Origin: Candidatus Marinimicrobia bacterium CG08_land_8_20_14_0_20_45_22
Lineage (GTDB): Bacteria; Fidelibacterota; UBA2242
DNA: 43,735 bases
Assembly (NCBI GenBank): GCA_002774355.1
Contig: PEYN01000212.1
Span: forward strand, 1 to 43,735
Reading direction: 5' to 3'
Below the pieces are notes generated by a model. That model was not told the origin of the DNA. It did not search any database and saw only the letters and a program-made list of their open reading frames with translations. The position numbers were made by a program, and so were the translations under genes. Position 1 is the stretch's first letter, and the number at the start of each line of letters is the position of its first letter. Positions 19,984-27,808 of this stretch are shown here, in pieces.

Positions 19984-21282
19984 ATGAAAATAAGTGTAAA
20001 AGTTGTATCGATTCTTTGCTTTTGTATGGCAATCGGACTTGCTGGTGAAAAATCGCATCTGCCAAATAGACTTCGATACAAGCAGATCAAGAAAGAGATA
20101 CCAAAAGACTTCGCTTCTGCCTACCGAAAAGCGGAGAAATCTATCGAAGCCGGTGATTGGAAGACAGCAGAATCTAAATTTTCCGAAATCCTGAAAAAAG
20201 AGGAAAATTTTTATGCAGTTTGGGGACTTGCATGGACGTTAGCCCAGCAAAAAGATATTCTGACTGCCAAGAAAGAGTATCTTCGAGCCTTAGCGCTAAA
20301 CGATTCCTCCGGAGCGTTTTTAAAAGATTTTTTTAATTTTTCCCGATATGAATTTAAAAGTTGGGATCTTACCGCACAGATTGCGACTATTCTTTACAAG
20401 TGTACACGAACGGATGAAGCACTCTATTTGCTTATCGAATCTGCAGAGCCGTTCGAATGCCCCTTAAAATGCTTGGAAAAACTAAAAGATCTCACTGTCC
20501 AATTTCCGGATCGCCCAAATGTGGCGGTTTTTTATGCAACATATCTGATGGATATGGGACGAAGTACAGAGGCTGTTGCGGCGGCAAAAAAAGCGAGCCG
20601 GTTGGCAGAAGATCCGTTTCATCTCGAATTGCTTGTCTATATTTTAACCAACAACGGCTACTTTCTCGATGCCGCCAAAGTCTGTGAAAAATTATCGGAA
20701 ATTTCACCACGATCCGCTCATACATACGAAGCGTGGGGATTTCTCGAATATAAGCAGGGTAATTTCCGGAACGCCGAACTCCATTACCGGAAAGCTTTAA
20801 ACAAGAATTACGATATTCAAAACCTCTTGATGCTCGCGCGTCTGAATCACTTCAACCTGAACGACACCCCCAAAGCCGGATATTACTGCCGATCGGTTCT
20901 TCAAATTAATCCGAATTCGGTTGACGCGCTGTACCTACTTTCGGAAATAGCCAGAAAACAGGGCAACCTTGATAAAGCGCTCCTTTACTCGCAAAGGGAA
21001 ATCGACTTGTCGCCTGATAAGCCGCATTCTTTTTATTATCACGGAAAGTTGTTATACGAGAAAAAGGAATACGAAAAAGCGGTCAGATATCTTCTTAAAG
21101 CGGTCGAACACAATCCGGAAATACGGCGGTATCGGCTTGTTTTGGCGAAAGCATACGCAGGAATGGGCAATGTTGTGAAGGCGAAGGAAACTTACTCCGA
21201 TTATCTCAACGAATCGCTAAACGATCTCTGGAAAGAAGAAGAGATGCTCAAAGGAGAATCGCCTATTATTCAGCATCCATAA
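19984..21282 (+). CDS. Exported tetratricopeptide-repeat protein
   Basis: 432 residues. A signal peptide (KISVKVVSILCFCMAIGLAG|EK) leads into a solenoid of TPR units. Repeats are clear at about 48-80 (AYRKAEKSIEAGDWKTAESKF), 90-115, 195-260, 240-275 (AYEAWGFLEYKQGNFRNAELHY), 310-345 and 345-410 (YHGKLLYEKKEYEKAVRYLLKAVEHNPE). Such proteins are scaffolds for protein complexes, here in the periplasm or at the outer membrane. No catalytic domain is seen. It is a single gene read from the divergent region at 19923-19979 and converges on the transglycosylase gene. Function beyond scaffolding is unknown. Confidence 0.8.
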   Translation: MKISVKVVSILCFCMAIGLAGEKSHLPNRLRYKQIKKEIPKDFASAYRKAEKSIEAGDWKTAESKFSEILKKEENFYAVWGLAWTLAQQKDILTAKKEYLRALALNDSSGAFLKDFFNFSRYEFKSWDLTAQIATILYKCTRTDEALYLLIESAEPFECPLKCLEKLKDLTVQFPDRPNVAVFYATYLMDMGRSTEAVAAAKKASRLAEDPFHLELLVYILTNNGYFLDAAKVCEKLSEISPRSAHTYEAWGFLEYKQGNFRNAELHYRKALNKNYDIQNLLMLARLNHFNLNDTPKAGYYCRSVLQINPNSVDALYLLSEIARKQGNLDKALLYSQREIDLSPDKPHSFYYHGKLLYEKKEYEKAVRYLLKAVEHNPEIRRYRLVLAKAYAGMGNVVKAKETYSDYLNESLNDLWKEEEMLKGESPIIQHP

Positions 21283-21312
21283 CCTACTAAAGGGGTTTTC
21301 GGTGATTTAATC

Positions 21313-22263
21313 TTAGTTGTCGGATTCTGCTTCTGAAACAGTCTTGAGAGAATCTGCTGTGAAAATGACGTTTGAAACGTATTGAAGGTTGTTGTTGTAG
21401 GAACGAAGCGCGTCTTTTTGATTTTGCTGGTCATTGTCCCATCCTTTTTTATGTAAAAAATTGGCTACACTCATAATGGCATCTGGAAAATTGTACAGAT
21501 CGACTACTCCATCTTGATTAGCGTCGATTCCGTAGGATTTTGCGCTGGATGGTAAAAACTGCGGATAACCGAAAGCGCCGGAATGCGAACCCGGCAGGTT
21601 GTGGATGTCAATATCCTTTTCCAAGTGCAACTGAATGAGTATTGCTAATTCTTTTCTTGCCCAAACCGAACGGGATTTGGCGCGTTGCTGAAGACGTTCG
21701 ACTAGTTTTTCTTGCTGTTGTTCCGGTAGGTGGGGATATTTTTTTTTAACGAATTTAATAATGGCATATTGCGATTTTTTGCTATTTGTCAGTGACATCG
21801 AACTCAGGATGTTGAAGACCGAATGTTTTCCAATGTCTTTTCCGAGTTTAGTTTCAATGATCAGAACAGCGACGATGGCTTCTTTTTCAACGTGATAACG
21901 ATTTTCGGCGAGGTCGAGATAGTGCTTGTACTTTTCCAAAAATCTTTGTGTATCATAGTGGTGCGTTTTTTCGTGAATGAAATCGGATGTGTTATCCAAT
22001 TCCGGAGGAGTGAATTCTTTGACAGAAATTTCCGGATAGAATTCGACGCGCGGATCGGAGAATATCCGGATCAATTCTGCTCGCTCAAATCCGCGATTTT
22101 CCATATCCGTGATCAATTCTTCAAAGTTACTCAATCGTTTTTGAGAAAGTCGGTACTGAACGAAGTCGAAAAGTGCCCGAAGGAATATCGCCGATATGAA
22201 GATCATCGCACCGTAGAACCAGAGTCGTTTTCGTAAATAGAATTTACTTTTAAATCGTATCAT
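21313..22263 (-). CDS. Membrane-anchored MltB-like lytic transglycosylase
   Basis: 316 residues from the ATG at 22263, chosen because AAGGA lies 7 bases upstream; the frame runs on to 22383 without such a site. One membrane helix (about 15-35) anchors the enzyme to the inner membrane. The SLT_2/MltB domain follows, with the catalytic Glu at about 137 in VLIIETKLG and the family block GAFGYPQFLPSSAKSYG, then DANQDGVVDLYNFPDAIMSVANFL. It would cleave peptidoglycan between MurNAc and GlcNAc, forming anhydro-MurNAc. The MltB of Escherichia coli is a lipoprotein; a helix anchor is a variation. No peptidoglycan-binding domain is seen at the C-terminus. Confidence 0.88.
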   Translation of the reverse strand: MIRFKSKFYLRKRLWFYGAMIFISAIFLRALFDFVQYRLSQKRLSNFEELITDMENRGFERAELIRIFSDPRVEFYPEISVKEFTPPELDNTSDFIHEKTHHYDTQRFLEKYKHYLDLAENRYHVEKEAIVAVLIIETKLGKDIGKHSVFNILSSMSLTNSKKSQYAIIKFVKKKYPHLPEQQQEKLVERLQQRAKSRSVWARKELAILIQLHLEKDIDIHNLPGSHSGAFGYPQFLPSSAKSYGIDANQDGVVDLYNFPDAIMSVANFLHKKGWDNDQQNQKDALRSYNNNLQYVSNVIFTADSLKTVSEAESDN

Positions 22264-22458
22264 TTTTTTCCTTGGGTTTCCTTTGATCGGGTTGAATTGC
22301 CCGTTTTTTAGCCGAATTTTATCGTTCAAGCGTTGTAAAGAAACAATAAATATTATAGAAAATAACGGACAATACCAAGTCATTCGTGTTGTTTTTCCAT
22401 GGCGAGGCTGTTAAATTCCGTCGGTGACAGTTGAATAAATCTGGAAAACCGAGGAAGA

Positions 22459-23703
22459 ATGGAAGAAAATAATCAGTTGACGGAAACGAAAGAAAACGGA
22501 CAAACTCGCGCATTCCGGGCGCGCTGGATCGTGCCAATTTCCCGTCCGCCCATCCAAGATGGCATTATCATCATCAATCAGGATAAGATACTCGAAGTTG
22601 ATCAGGTCGAAAACGCCCGGCGTGAAGCGTCGGAGACGATCGATCTGGGAAATTCTGTGATTTTCCCGGGATTTGTAAATGTACACACACATTTAGACCA
22701 GATAAGTCCGCCGTCGAAACCAGCCGATTATTATTCATACTTACGATATATTCGTGACTTTAATCGGGAGGTCGAGCCAACGACAAAGATTGATGCGGTT
22801 AAACAAAATATTGAAAACATTCATCGTTTTGGGACGGTCGCATTAACCGATTTTACAACGGATGGTGCATCATTTGAACCGTTACTTGCCAGTCCACTCT
22901 TTGCGCGTATTTTTTATGAAATTACTGGATTCAAGAATATAGATGCCACGCTGATTTTCCGTAAATATCAGAATATGATTAAAGAAGAAATCGTCAACAA
23001 ACGGGTTACAAAACATCTAGCGCCTTCATCTCCATGGGCGTTGTCGCAAAATCTTTTAAAAGAGATTGGAATCAGCGAGCGGCATATCGCTGTTCACATG
23101 AACATGACAGAAGATGAAAATACGTTCTTTTTAAGCGGTTCAGGTAAAATCAAACAATTCCTTCTATCAATCGAAGACTTCGACTATGGTTGGAAAATAC
23201 CCGGTATGAACGCGGTGAGATATTTTTTTGATTACCATTTTTATGCCAAACACAACATTCTTGTTCATATGAATCATGCCGATGAGTCGGACATTGAGTT
23301 GTTGAAAACGTTCTCTGCCAAAGTCAATATTTGTGTCTGTCCGAGAGTGAGCCGAGATTTAAACCTTGGACGCCCTCCGATTTCGATGTTTTTAGAAAAA
23401 GGAGTCAATGTTTGCCTCGGGACTGAAGGGCTGTCTGGCGTGTCAGATCTCGATATTAGAAAAGAAATTGGTATCTGTGTTGACGAATTCGGATTGTCGC
23501 CGGAAATTGCTGTCAAATGCGCCACGTTAAACGGCGCTTATGCGATTGGATTCCACAAAGAGGTTGGGAGTCTGGAACTCGGCAAAACCGCGAAGTGCTG
23601 TGTGCTGGATATGAATGGGGAAAAGTCTAACGATCCATACGAGTTGATTGCAAAATCGGTGAAACCGGTTGCATGGCTCAACGAAATCGGTTCATACATT
23701 TAA
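22459..23703 (+). CDS. Amidohydrolase (chlorohydrolase/deaminase type) with Glu in place of metal-site Asp
   Basis: 414 residues. The composite beta-sandwich and TIM-barrel layout of the TRZ/ATZ-type amidohydrolases is present: RWIVPISRPPIQDGIIIIN at the start, the metal-binding H76-T-H78 in FVNVHTHLD, a HLAPSSPWALS block, His213 in VHMNMTEDE, His270 in VHMNHAD. Aminofutalosine deaminases and guanine/melamine deaminases share this pattern. The last metal ligand is normally Asp in a GTD motif; here it is GTE (Glu323). Substrate unknown; an aminofutalosine deaminase-like role is one option. A GAGG site lies 4 bases before the ATG. It is a single gene, followed by a structured intergenic region. 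Confidence 0.82.
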   Translation: MEENNQLTETKENGQTRAFRARWIVPISRPPIQDGIIIINQDKILEVDQVENARREASETIDLGNSVIFPGFVNVHTHLDQISPPSKPADYYSYLRYIRDFNREVEPTTKIDAVKQNIENIHRFGTVALTDFTTDGASFEPLLASPLFARIFYEITGFKNIDATLIFRKYQNMIKEEIVNKRVTKHLAPSSPWALSQNLLKEIGISERHIAVHMNMTEDENTFFLSGSGKIKQFLLSIEDFDYGWKIPGMNAVRYFFDYHFYAKHNILVHMNHADESDIELLKTFSAKVNICVCPRVSRDLNLGRPPISMFLEKGVNVCLGTEGLSGVSDLDIRKEIGICVDEFGLSPEIAVKCATLNGAYAIGFHKEVGSLELGKTAKCCVLDMNGEKSNDPYELIAKSVKPVAWLNEIGSYI

Positions 23704-23770
23704 GATTGAAAAATTATCGGGACCTTTTTAAAAGGTGCAGACATTAAAAATGAAAATGTCAATTTTGTTA

Positions 23771-23799
23771 TTGATAATGTCTAAAAATTTCGTTATTAA
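23771..23799 (+). promoter_or_regulatory. Possible promoter for the structured leader and baeRF gene
   Basis: TTGATA (23771-23776), 17-base spacer, TATTAA (23794-23799). The predicted start near 23806 lies about 20 bases before the long inverted repeat, so the repeat would be in the 5' leader. The region just upstream also holds GACATT that can pair with AATGTC at either 23755-23760 or 23776-23781. Confidence 0.4.
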
Positions 23800-23825
23800 T
23801 ATCATTGTGGATCAGAAATGAAAGA

Positions 23826-23913
23826 GATACCGAATTGCACAGCATCGGGAATCTGCCAATTGAGATTCGCTTCTCGTTGGGTTATTCTCTTAATAACGCA
23901 AAAATTCGGTATC
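23826..23913 (+). ncRNA. Candidate structured leader RNA (unknown class)
   Basis: An 11-base perfect inverted repeat closes the element: GATACCGAATT (23826-23836) with AATTCGGTATC (23903-23913). Inside, CCAA-GAGA (23856-23865) pairs with TCTC-TTGG (23872-23880) around a TTCGCT loop. Directly after it, GTTATT (23881-23886) pairs with AATAAC (23892-23897) around CTCTT. The result is a compact multi-branch fold ending 49 bases before the baeRF ATG at 23963, which has an AGGAGG site. It has no T-loop or anticodon arm and no terminal U-tract, so it is not a tRNA or simple terminator. A riboswitch-like leader or a short mobile repeat are both possible. The fold is by eye only. Confidence 0.45.
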
Positions 23914-23962
23914 GGCGTGCATTTTTATCCAAAAACTTGAAACATTAACTACAGGAGGCATT

Positions 23963-25102
23963 ATGATCAGTGAACAACTCGTAAAAGAATTGATTCGATT
24001 CAAAAAGAGAGATTTTCCAGTTACCAGCGCTTACCTGAACCTTGGGATATTGACGGGAAACCGGAAGAGTCACATCGTCGAACTTAAAAAAATGATCAAG
24101 TATAAAAAGAGTACAACCTATTTTAAACAGCTATCCGAGAACGAAAAGGGTTCCGTCTTGGCTGATTTCGATCGTATTTTGAACTGGTTTAACGAAGAAT
24201 TAGACACGACGAAGGCGCTTAGTTCGATATGCTTCGTATCGTCGGGTTCAGGACTTTGGAGAACGCTGAACTTGAAACGTCCACTGGTCAATGAATTGGT
24301 TATCCAGCCCAAACCGTATATTCGTCCGCTCTCGACATTTTTCAGTATTCACAGAAACTACGCCCTGGTTTTAGTTGACCGCACCAAGGCGAAAATATTC
24401 GAATCACATATGGGAGAATTTACCGAACAATATGCGACCGAAAATGCCGCTCCAGAGCCGATTCGCGGCGCCGGTTTTCAGGGAAATCTGGAACGGAAAG
24501 TAGAGAGAAACATTCAGCAAACGGTTCTCCAGCATTACAAGCAGATTGCCCAGCAGGTTTTTGATTTAAACCAAAAGACGGATTTCGACTGGATTATTCT
24601 GGGTGGGAAACGTGAGACGATCAATGAGTTTCGGAAATATTTACACGGTTACGTTACCTCGAAAGTTGTAGATGTCATAGAAGTTGAACCATCGGCTCCG
24701 CTGAATGAAGTTTTTATGATAGCGCAACAAACGGAAAATGAGGCGCGTGAAGTATATGAGAAAAAACTGTTGGCGGATTTCGTAGCAAAGGAGCAAAAAA
24801 ATCAGGCTGTCGAAGGAATTCAGGCGGTCATTCCCAAAATCGTAGAAAATTGGGTTGATACGCTTATCATTCAGGAAAACTTCGTGCATAAAGGCGTTTT
24901 TTGCCGAAATGATAATTTTCTGGCTGTAGATGTCGTCGAAAAATGTCCGATAGATGGTAGCCCGTTAGAGCGAACTAACGACATTGTCGAGCAGTTACTG
25001 CACATAGCCTTATCTCAGGGTGTCAATGTGCAGTATGTTAAAAGCCCGATGGATTCTTGGGGAGAAATCGCGGCGACATTGAGATTTTCAATTTCTGGAT
25101 AA
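23963..25102 (+). CDS. Bacterial eRF1-like protein (baeRF family)
   Basis: 379 residues. The architecture resembles bacterial archaeo-eukaryotic release factor homologues: an N-terminal domain (about 1-125, VTSAYLNLG near the start), a middle domain starting FFSIHRNYALVLVDRTKAKIFE with the following RGAGFQGNLERKVERNIQQ region, and a C-terminal eRF1 domain 3-like part (VFCRNDNFLAVDVVEKCPIDGSPLERT, ending in a DSWGEIAATLRF segment) that resembles the eRF1/Pelota C-terminal fold. The family is thought to act on stalled or hibernating ribosomes, but this is inference from homology. A strong AGGAGG lies 7 bases before the ATG. It is preceded by the structured leader at 23826-23913. No GGQ motif is seen. 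Confidence 0.7.
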   Translation: MISEQLVKELIRFKKRDFPVTSAYLNLGILTGNRKSHIVELKKMIKYKKSTTYFKQLSENEKGSVLADFDRILNWFNEELDTTKALSSICFVSSGSGLWRTLNLKRPLVNELVIQPKPYIRPLSTFFSIHRNYALVLVDRTKAKIFESHMGEFTEQYATENAAPEPIRGAGFQGNLERKVERNIQQTVLQHYKQIAQQVFDLNQKTDFDWIILGGKRETINEFRKYLHGYVTSKVVDVIEVEPSAPLNEVFMIAQQTENEAREVYEKKLLADFVAKEQKNQAVEGIQAVIPKIVENWVDTLIIQENFVHKGVFCRNDNFLAVDVVEKCPIDGSPLERTNDIVEQLLHIALSQGVNVQYVKSPMDSWGEIAATLRFSISG

Positions 25103-25141
25103 CCGTTTGTTCCACTGATGAAACAGGTCAAAACGACAGAA

Positions 25142-25200
25142 AAAGGAGGAAAACTTCAATTAATCATTTAAATCATTGGTATAACTGGCGGATTATCTGA
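25142..25200 (+). other. Orphan ribosome-binding site with ATT-started 13-codon frame
   Basis: AAAGGAGG (25142-25149) is one of the strongest ribosome-binding sites in the window but no ATG, GTG or TTG follows at the right distance. An ATT at 25159, 9 bases on, opens a short frame reading (I/M)NHLNHWYNWRII to a TGA at 25198-25200. It ends just before the operon promoter. It may be a remnant of a lost gene or a leader peptide; there is no comparative support. Confidence 0.2.
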
Positions 25201-25209
25201 ATTTTTTCC

Positions 25210-25239
25210 TTGACATTATAGTCGGAGAAAATATATATT
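25210..25239 (+). promoter_or_regulatory. Promoter of the motor-like operon
   Basis: Perfect -35 TTGACA (25210-25215), then TATATA (25232-25237, 16-base spacer) or TATATT (25234-25239, 18-base spacer). The -10 region lies inside the palindrome AAAATATATATTTT. Transcription would begin about 70 bases before the first gene at 25319, and no further strong promoter or terminator is seen until 33127. Confidence 0.7.
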
Positions 25240-25318
25240 TTTCCTGAATGCAACGCCAAATTGTTATAAAACGATTTATTTGAACGGATGGACACCATTT
25301 ACCCGAAGGTGCGGGATT

Positions 25319-26278
25319 ATGAAAGCAAAATTTTTTTTCCTCTTTTTAGTGCTTTTGGCATTTCTGAATGGATGTGGTTTGTTCGGAACCAAAAAAGATG
25401 CCAAAGAAAAAGCGGCGGCGCAGGATAAAGTAGAATCCTCTTCCGCAGTATCGGACACATCGAGTCGCAACGGCGCGCTATTAGGCAGAGAGACGCAGAA
25501 ACGGACTGCAATAGCGCCAACTCAGTTAACGCCAACAGACCAGAATTATGTCATCAATGAATTGACTTTTGAAGTCAAGAAACTTGCCGCAGAGGTCAAA
25601 CATCTTCAGAATGGGCTTAAGGAAATCCAATCCAAAAGTCAGATGTGGATGAATCCACTTTCCATGTATGATAAGGAAATTGTGATGGACAACGGTTCGT
25701 CATTTTTCGGGAAAATCATCTATCAAGATGACAAAATCGTGAAAATCGAAACGGTTATCGGATATATCGTCCTGGAAAAACCGAATATTGTTCGCGTTAT
25801 CACGAATGTTCCGGAAAAACCGACCGATCAATATTTGCCCGATGAAGTTGCCGTGGATATTAAATCAAGTTCGCCCATTTCTCAGACTGTTCCTCCGACT
25901 TATACTTCGCAAATGAGCGAGCCATCTAAATTGACAGACTCGCCTTCCAGAGTTGCTAATTGTGTATTGATTGGAAATGTGAAAGAAAGTAAGGATCGTA
26001 CGGGGAACACGATTTTCACAGGTGAAGTGAAAAACATTGGTAGCCGGCGCGCCGATTTTGTTAAGATCAACTTCGTTTTCCGAAAGAACTGGAGCGGTGA
26101 AACCGAGACCAGAACGGCTTTTATCGAAGGCAGTTACTATACTTTTGAAGGCTCCGGAATCACGACAAACAATTCGCTTCTTCCGGGAGCATCTGGAACT
26201 TTTCAGCTCATCGTTCCGAAAGCGTTTGGCGCTTTCATCGGATATTCCTATTCCATCGAGTGGGAGCAGTACAAGTGA
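25319..26278 (+). CDS. Lipoprotein with coiled coil and FxLYD-like domain (operon gene 1)
   Basis: 319 residues from the ATG at 25319; an in-frame ATG at 25280 would put 13 residues in front of the signal sequence. The start is a lipoprotein signal (KAKFFFLFLVLLAFLNGC) with Cys19. A charged, low-complexity linker (about 24-70) and a short coiled coil (about 80-108, INELTFEVKKLAAEVKHLQN) follow. The middle (about 118-165) has a beta-rich piece (DNGSSFFGKIIYQDDKIVKIETVIGYIVL). The C-terminal third resembles an FxLYD domain (VANCVLIGNVKESKDRTGNTIFTGEVKNIG). Role unknown; as first gene of the operon with MotAB-FliF-FliG-like proteins it may be an outer-membrane-linked part of the machine. The stop overlaps the next start (GTGA). 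Confidence 0.72.
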   Translation: MKAKFFFLFLVLLAFLNGCGLFGTKKDAKEKAAAQDKVESSSAVSDTSSRNGALLGRETQKRTAIAPTQLTPTDQNYVINELTFEVKKLAAEVKHLQNGLKEIQSKSQMWMNPLSMYDKEIVMDNGSSFFGKIIYQDDKIVKIETVIGYIVLEKPNIVRVITNVPEKPTDQYLPDEVAVDIKSSSPISQTVPPTYTSQMSEPSKLTDSPSRVANCVLIGNVKESKDRTGNTIFTGEVKNIGSRRADFVKINFVFRKNWSGETETRTAFIEGSYYTFEGSGITTNNSLLPGASGTFQLIVPKAFGAFIGYSYSIEWEQYK

Positions 26279-27054
26279 AAAATCGATCAATCCTCACTCT
26301 CTGTTTTGTTCTGTTGGCGTCGATGACATCGCTTCGCGCACAAAAATCGCAGACAAAACCAGACGTGAATAAAGAACTTGAGCAAAAACGATCGGAAGTC
26401 GAACAGAAATCCGTCGAAGTCCTTGACCTGAAATCGGCATTAACTATTCAGGAAGCCGAATTGAATGATCTGAAAACCGAGATGGAAGACATCAAATCCC
26501 ATAATCAAAGTTTAGCTGATTCTATGAAAGCTAAACAGGATGAGATTGCGAATTTAAAAGCCATTCTGAAGGCTTACGAAGATGAGAAAAAGGTGTCTCA
26601 AGAGGTGGTTAAAACGATTCAGGATTTGGATACGCCCGTAGATTCTTCGGAAGCGACGCCGTTGCCGCTTGACGATACGGATTACAGGGAAGACTATAAC
26701 ACTGCGCTGAATCTGTATTTTGATCGTAATTATAAGGGCGCAATCGATGGCTTTTTAAATCTTCTATCAATCAGCACGACGCATTCGCTTGCCGATAATT
26801 GTCAGTACTGGATTGGTGAGTGTTACTATTCACTTGACGACTATTTTTCAGCAGTTGCCGCGTTTCAAAAAGTAGCCGGGCTCGGTGATAGTAATAAATC
26901 GGATGCCGCACTTTTTAAAATCGGTATGAGTTATCTGAAAATGGGGAAAAAGGACAAGGCGGTTGCTTCGTTTAAGCTGTTAGAGAAACAATTCCCATCC
27001 AGTGAACTCGTACCCAAAGCCAAACAGTATTTGACGACTCAGGAAAAATTTTGA
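26275..27054 (+). CDS. CpoB/YbgF-like coiled-coil and TPR protein (operon gene 2)
   Basis: 259 residues from a GTG at 26275, in a GTGA overlap with the previous stop; GGGAG sits 8 bases before it. A signal peptide ends at about LRA|QKS, Gln at +1. A long coiled coil (about 28-115) precedes a three-repeat TPR domain (about 140-255) of the Tol-Pal CpoB/YbgF type (YNTALNLYFDRNYKGAIDGF, DNCQYWIGECYYSLDDYFSAVAAFQKV, ALFKIGMSYLKMGKKDKAVASF). CpoB works with the TolQR-TolA motor, a MotAB relative. Here it sits upstream of motA-motB, so it may serve that motor. Periplasmic. Confidence 0.82.
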   Translation: MKNRSILTLCFVLLASMTSLRAQKSQTKPDVNKELEQKRSEVEQKSVEVLDLKSALTIQEAELNDLKTEMEDIKSHNQSLADSMKAKQDEIANLKAILKAYEDEKKVSQEVVKTIQDLDTPVDSSEATPLPLDDTDYREDYNTALNLYFDRNYKGAIDGFLNLLSISTTHSLADNCQYWIGECYYSLDDYFSAVAAFQKVAGLGDSNKSDAALFKIGMSYLKMGKKDKAVASFKLLEKQFPSSELVPKAKQYLTTQEKF

Positions 27055-27788
27055 GAATTTCGAAAATTATTTTACTAATGATAGCCATGCCAATAAATTT
27101 GCTTCCGATTGAACCCGATTCAACGGTAACCGCACGCAAAGCGACGCAGTTATATGATCTCGGAATCGCTATAGAGCCAGCGAGGGAGTCTCCCCCTATC
27201 TTCGGGAAAGGCGTTGCTAACCTCAGTTTGGTTCATTTACAGAACCAATTAGACTCCCTTTCGTTGGCTTTTTCACGATTTAGAGCAGATTCGGACAATT
27301 TGAAAGCGGAACAGGATTCGTTGAAAAAATTGGTTATCGCATTACAAAACCGGTTGTTTCAATCGCCTTATGCCCCATTTTCGTATCCGGCGAAAATATA
27401 CTCCCACAAGGACGGTCAAAAATACTTCCGAAAGGGTTTGGACGCTTTCAACCATAAAAATTTTATGGTTGCTGTCGATTACCTGCAAAAAACGATGTCC
27501 TCAGACGTTTCTTCCGAGATGCTTGGCGATGTTTATTATTGGATTGGGAACTGTTATGTCGAACTGGGCGATGAGTATCTCGCGCTGGAATATTTTAAAA
27601 AAGTGGTAGAATATCCATTGTCCGAGTGGTTGGATGACGCGCTGTTTGCTTCGGCGGTGATCTATCAAAAGGCCGGCGAGACCAAACTTGCGGAGGCGTT
27701 TTTTAATAGGCTTTTGAAGCGGTTTCCCAATAGTCCACGAGCCAAATTATCCGAACTCGAACTGAAGCGATTAAAACAGAAAGAGTGA
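27051..27788 (+). CDS. Second CpoB/YbgF-like coiled-coil and TPR protein (operon gene 3)
   Basis: 245 residues from a TTG at 27051 overlapping the previous stop (TTGA). The hydrophobic start (MRISKIILLMIAMPINLLPIEP) may be a signal peptide or an anchor; no sharp cleavage site is seen. A coiled coil (about 58-102: VHLQNQLDSLSLAFSRFRADSDNLK...) is followed by a TPR array (about 118-240) of the same kind as gene 2 (YFRKGLDAFNHKNFMVAVDYLQ, YYWIGNCYVELGDEYLALEYFKKV, FASAVIYQKAGETKLAEAFFNRLL). It looks like a diverged tandem duplicate of gene 2. Its stop overlaps the next possible start (GTGA). Function unknown. Confidence 0.75.
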   Translation: MRISKIILLMIAMPINLLPIEPDSTVTARKATQLYDLGIAIEPARESPPIFGKGVANLSLVHLQNQLDSLSLAFSRFRADSDNLKAEQDSLKKLVIALQNRLFQSPYAPFSYPAKIYSHKDGQKYFRKGLDAFNHKNFMVAVDYLQKTMSSDVSSEMLGDVYYWIGNCYVELGDEYLALEYFKKVVEYPLSEWLDDALFASAVIYQKAGETKLAEAFFNRLLKRFPNSPRAKLSELELKRLKQKE

Positions 27789-27808
27789 GACAAACGGAGT
27801 TGAGTCAA

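Noticed and set aside
21283-21312. Terminator between the convergent TPR and transglycosylase genes
   Set aside because: Only four-base pairing (AACC/GGTT) is found. No convincing stem is present in the 30 bases.
23826-23913. The 88-base element as a tRNA-Sec gene (selA and selB are in the window)
   Set aside because: The length is close, but there is no T-loop GTTCGA, no anticodon stem with TCA and no CCA-type end.
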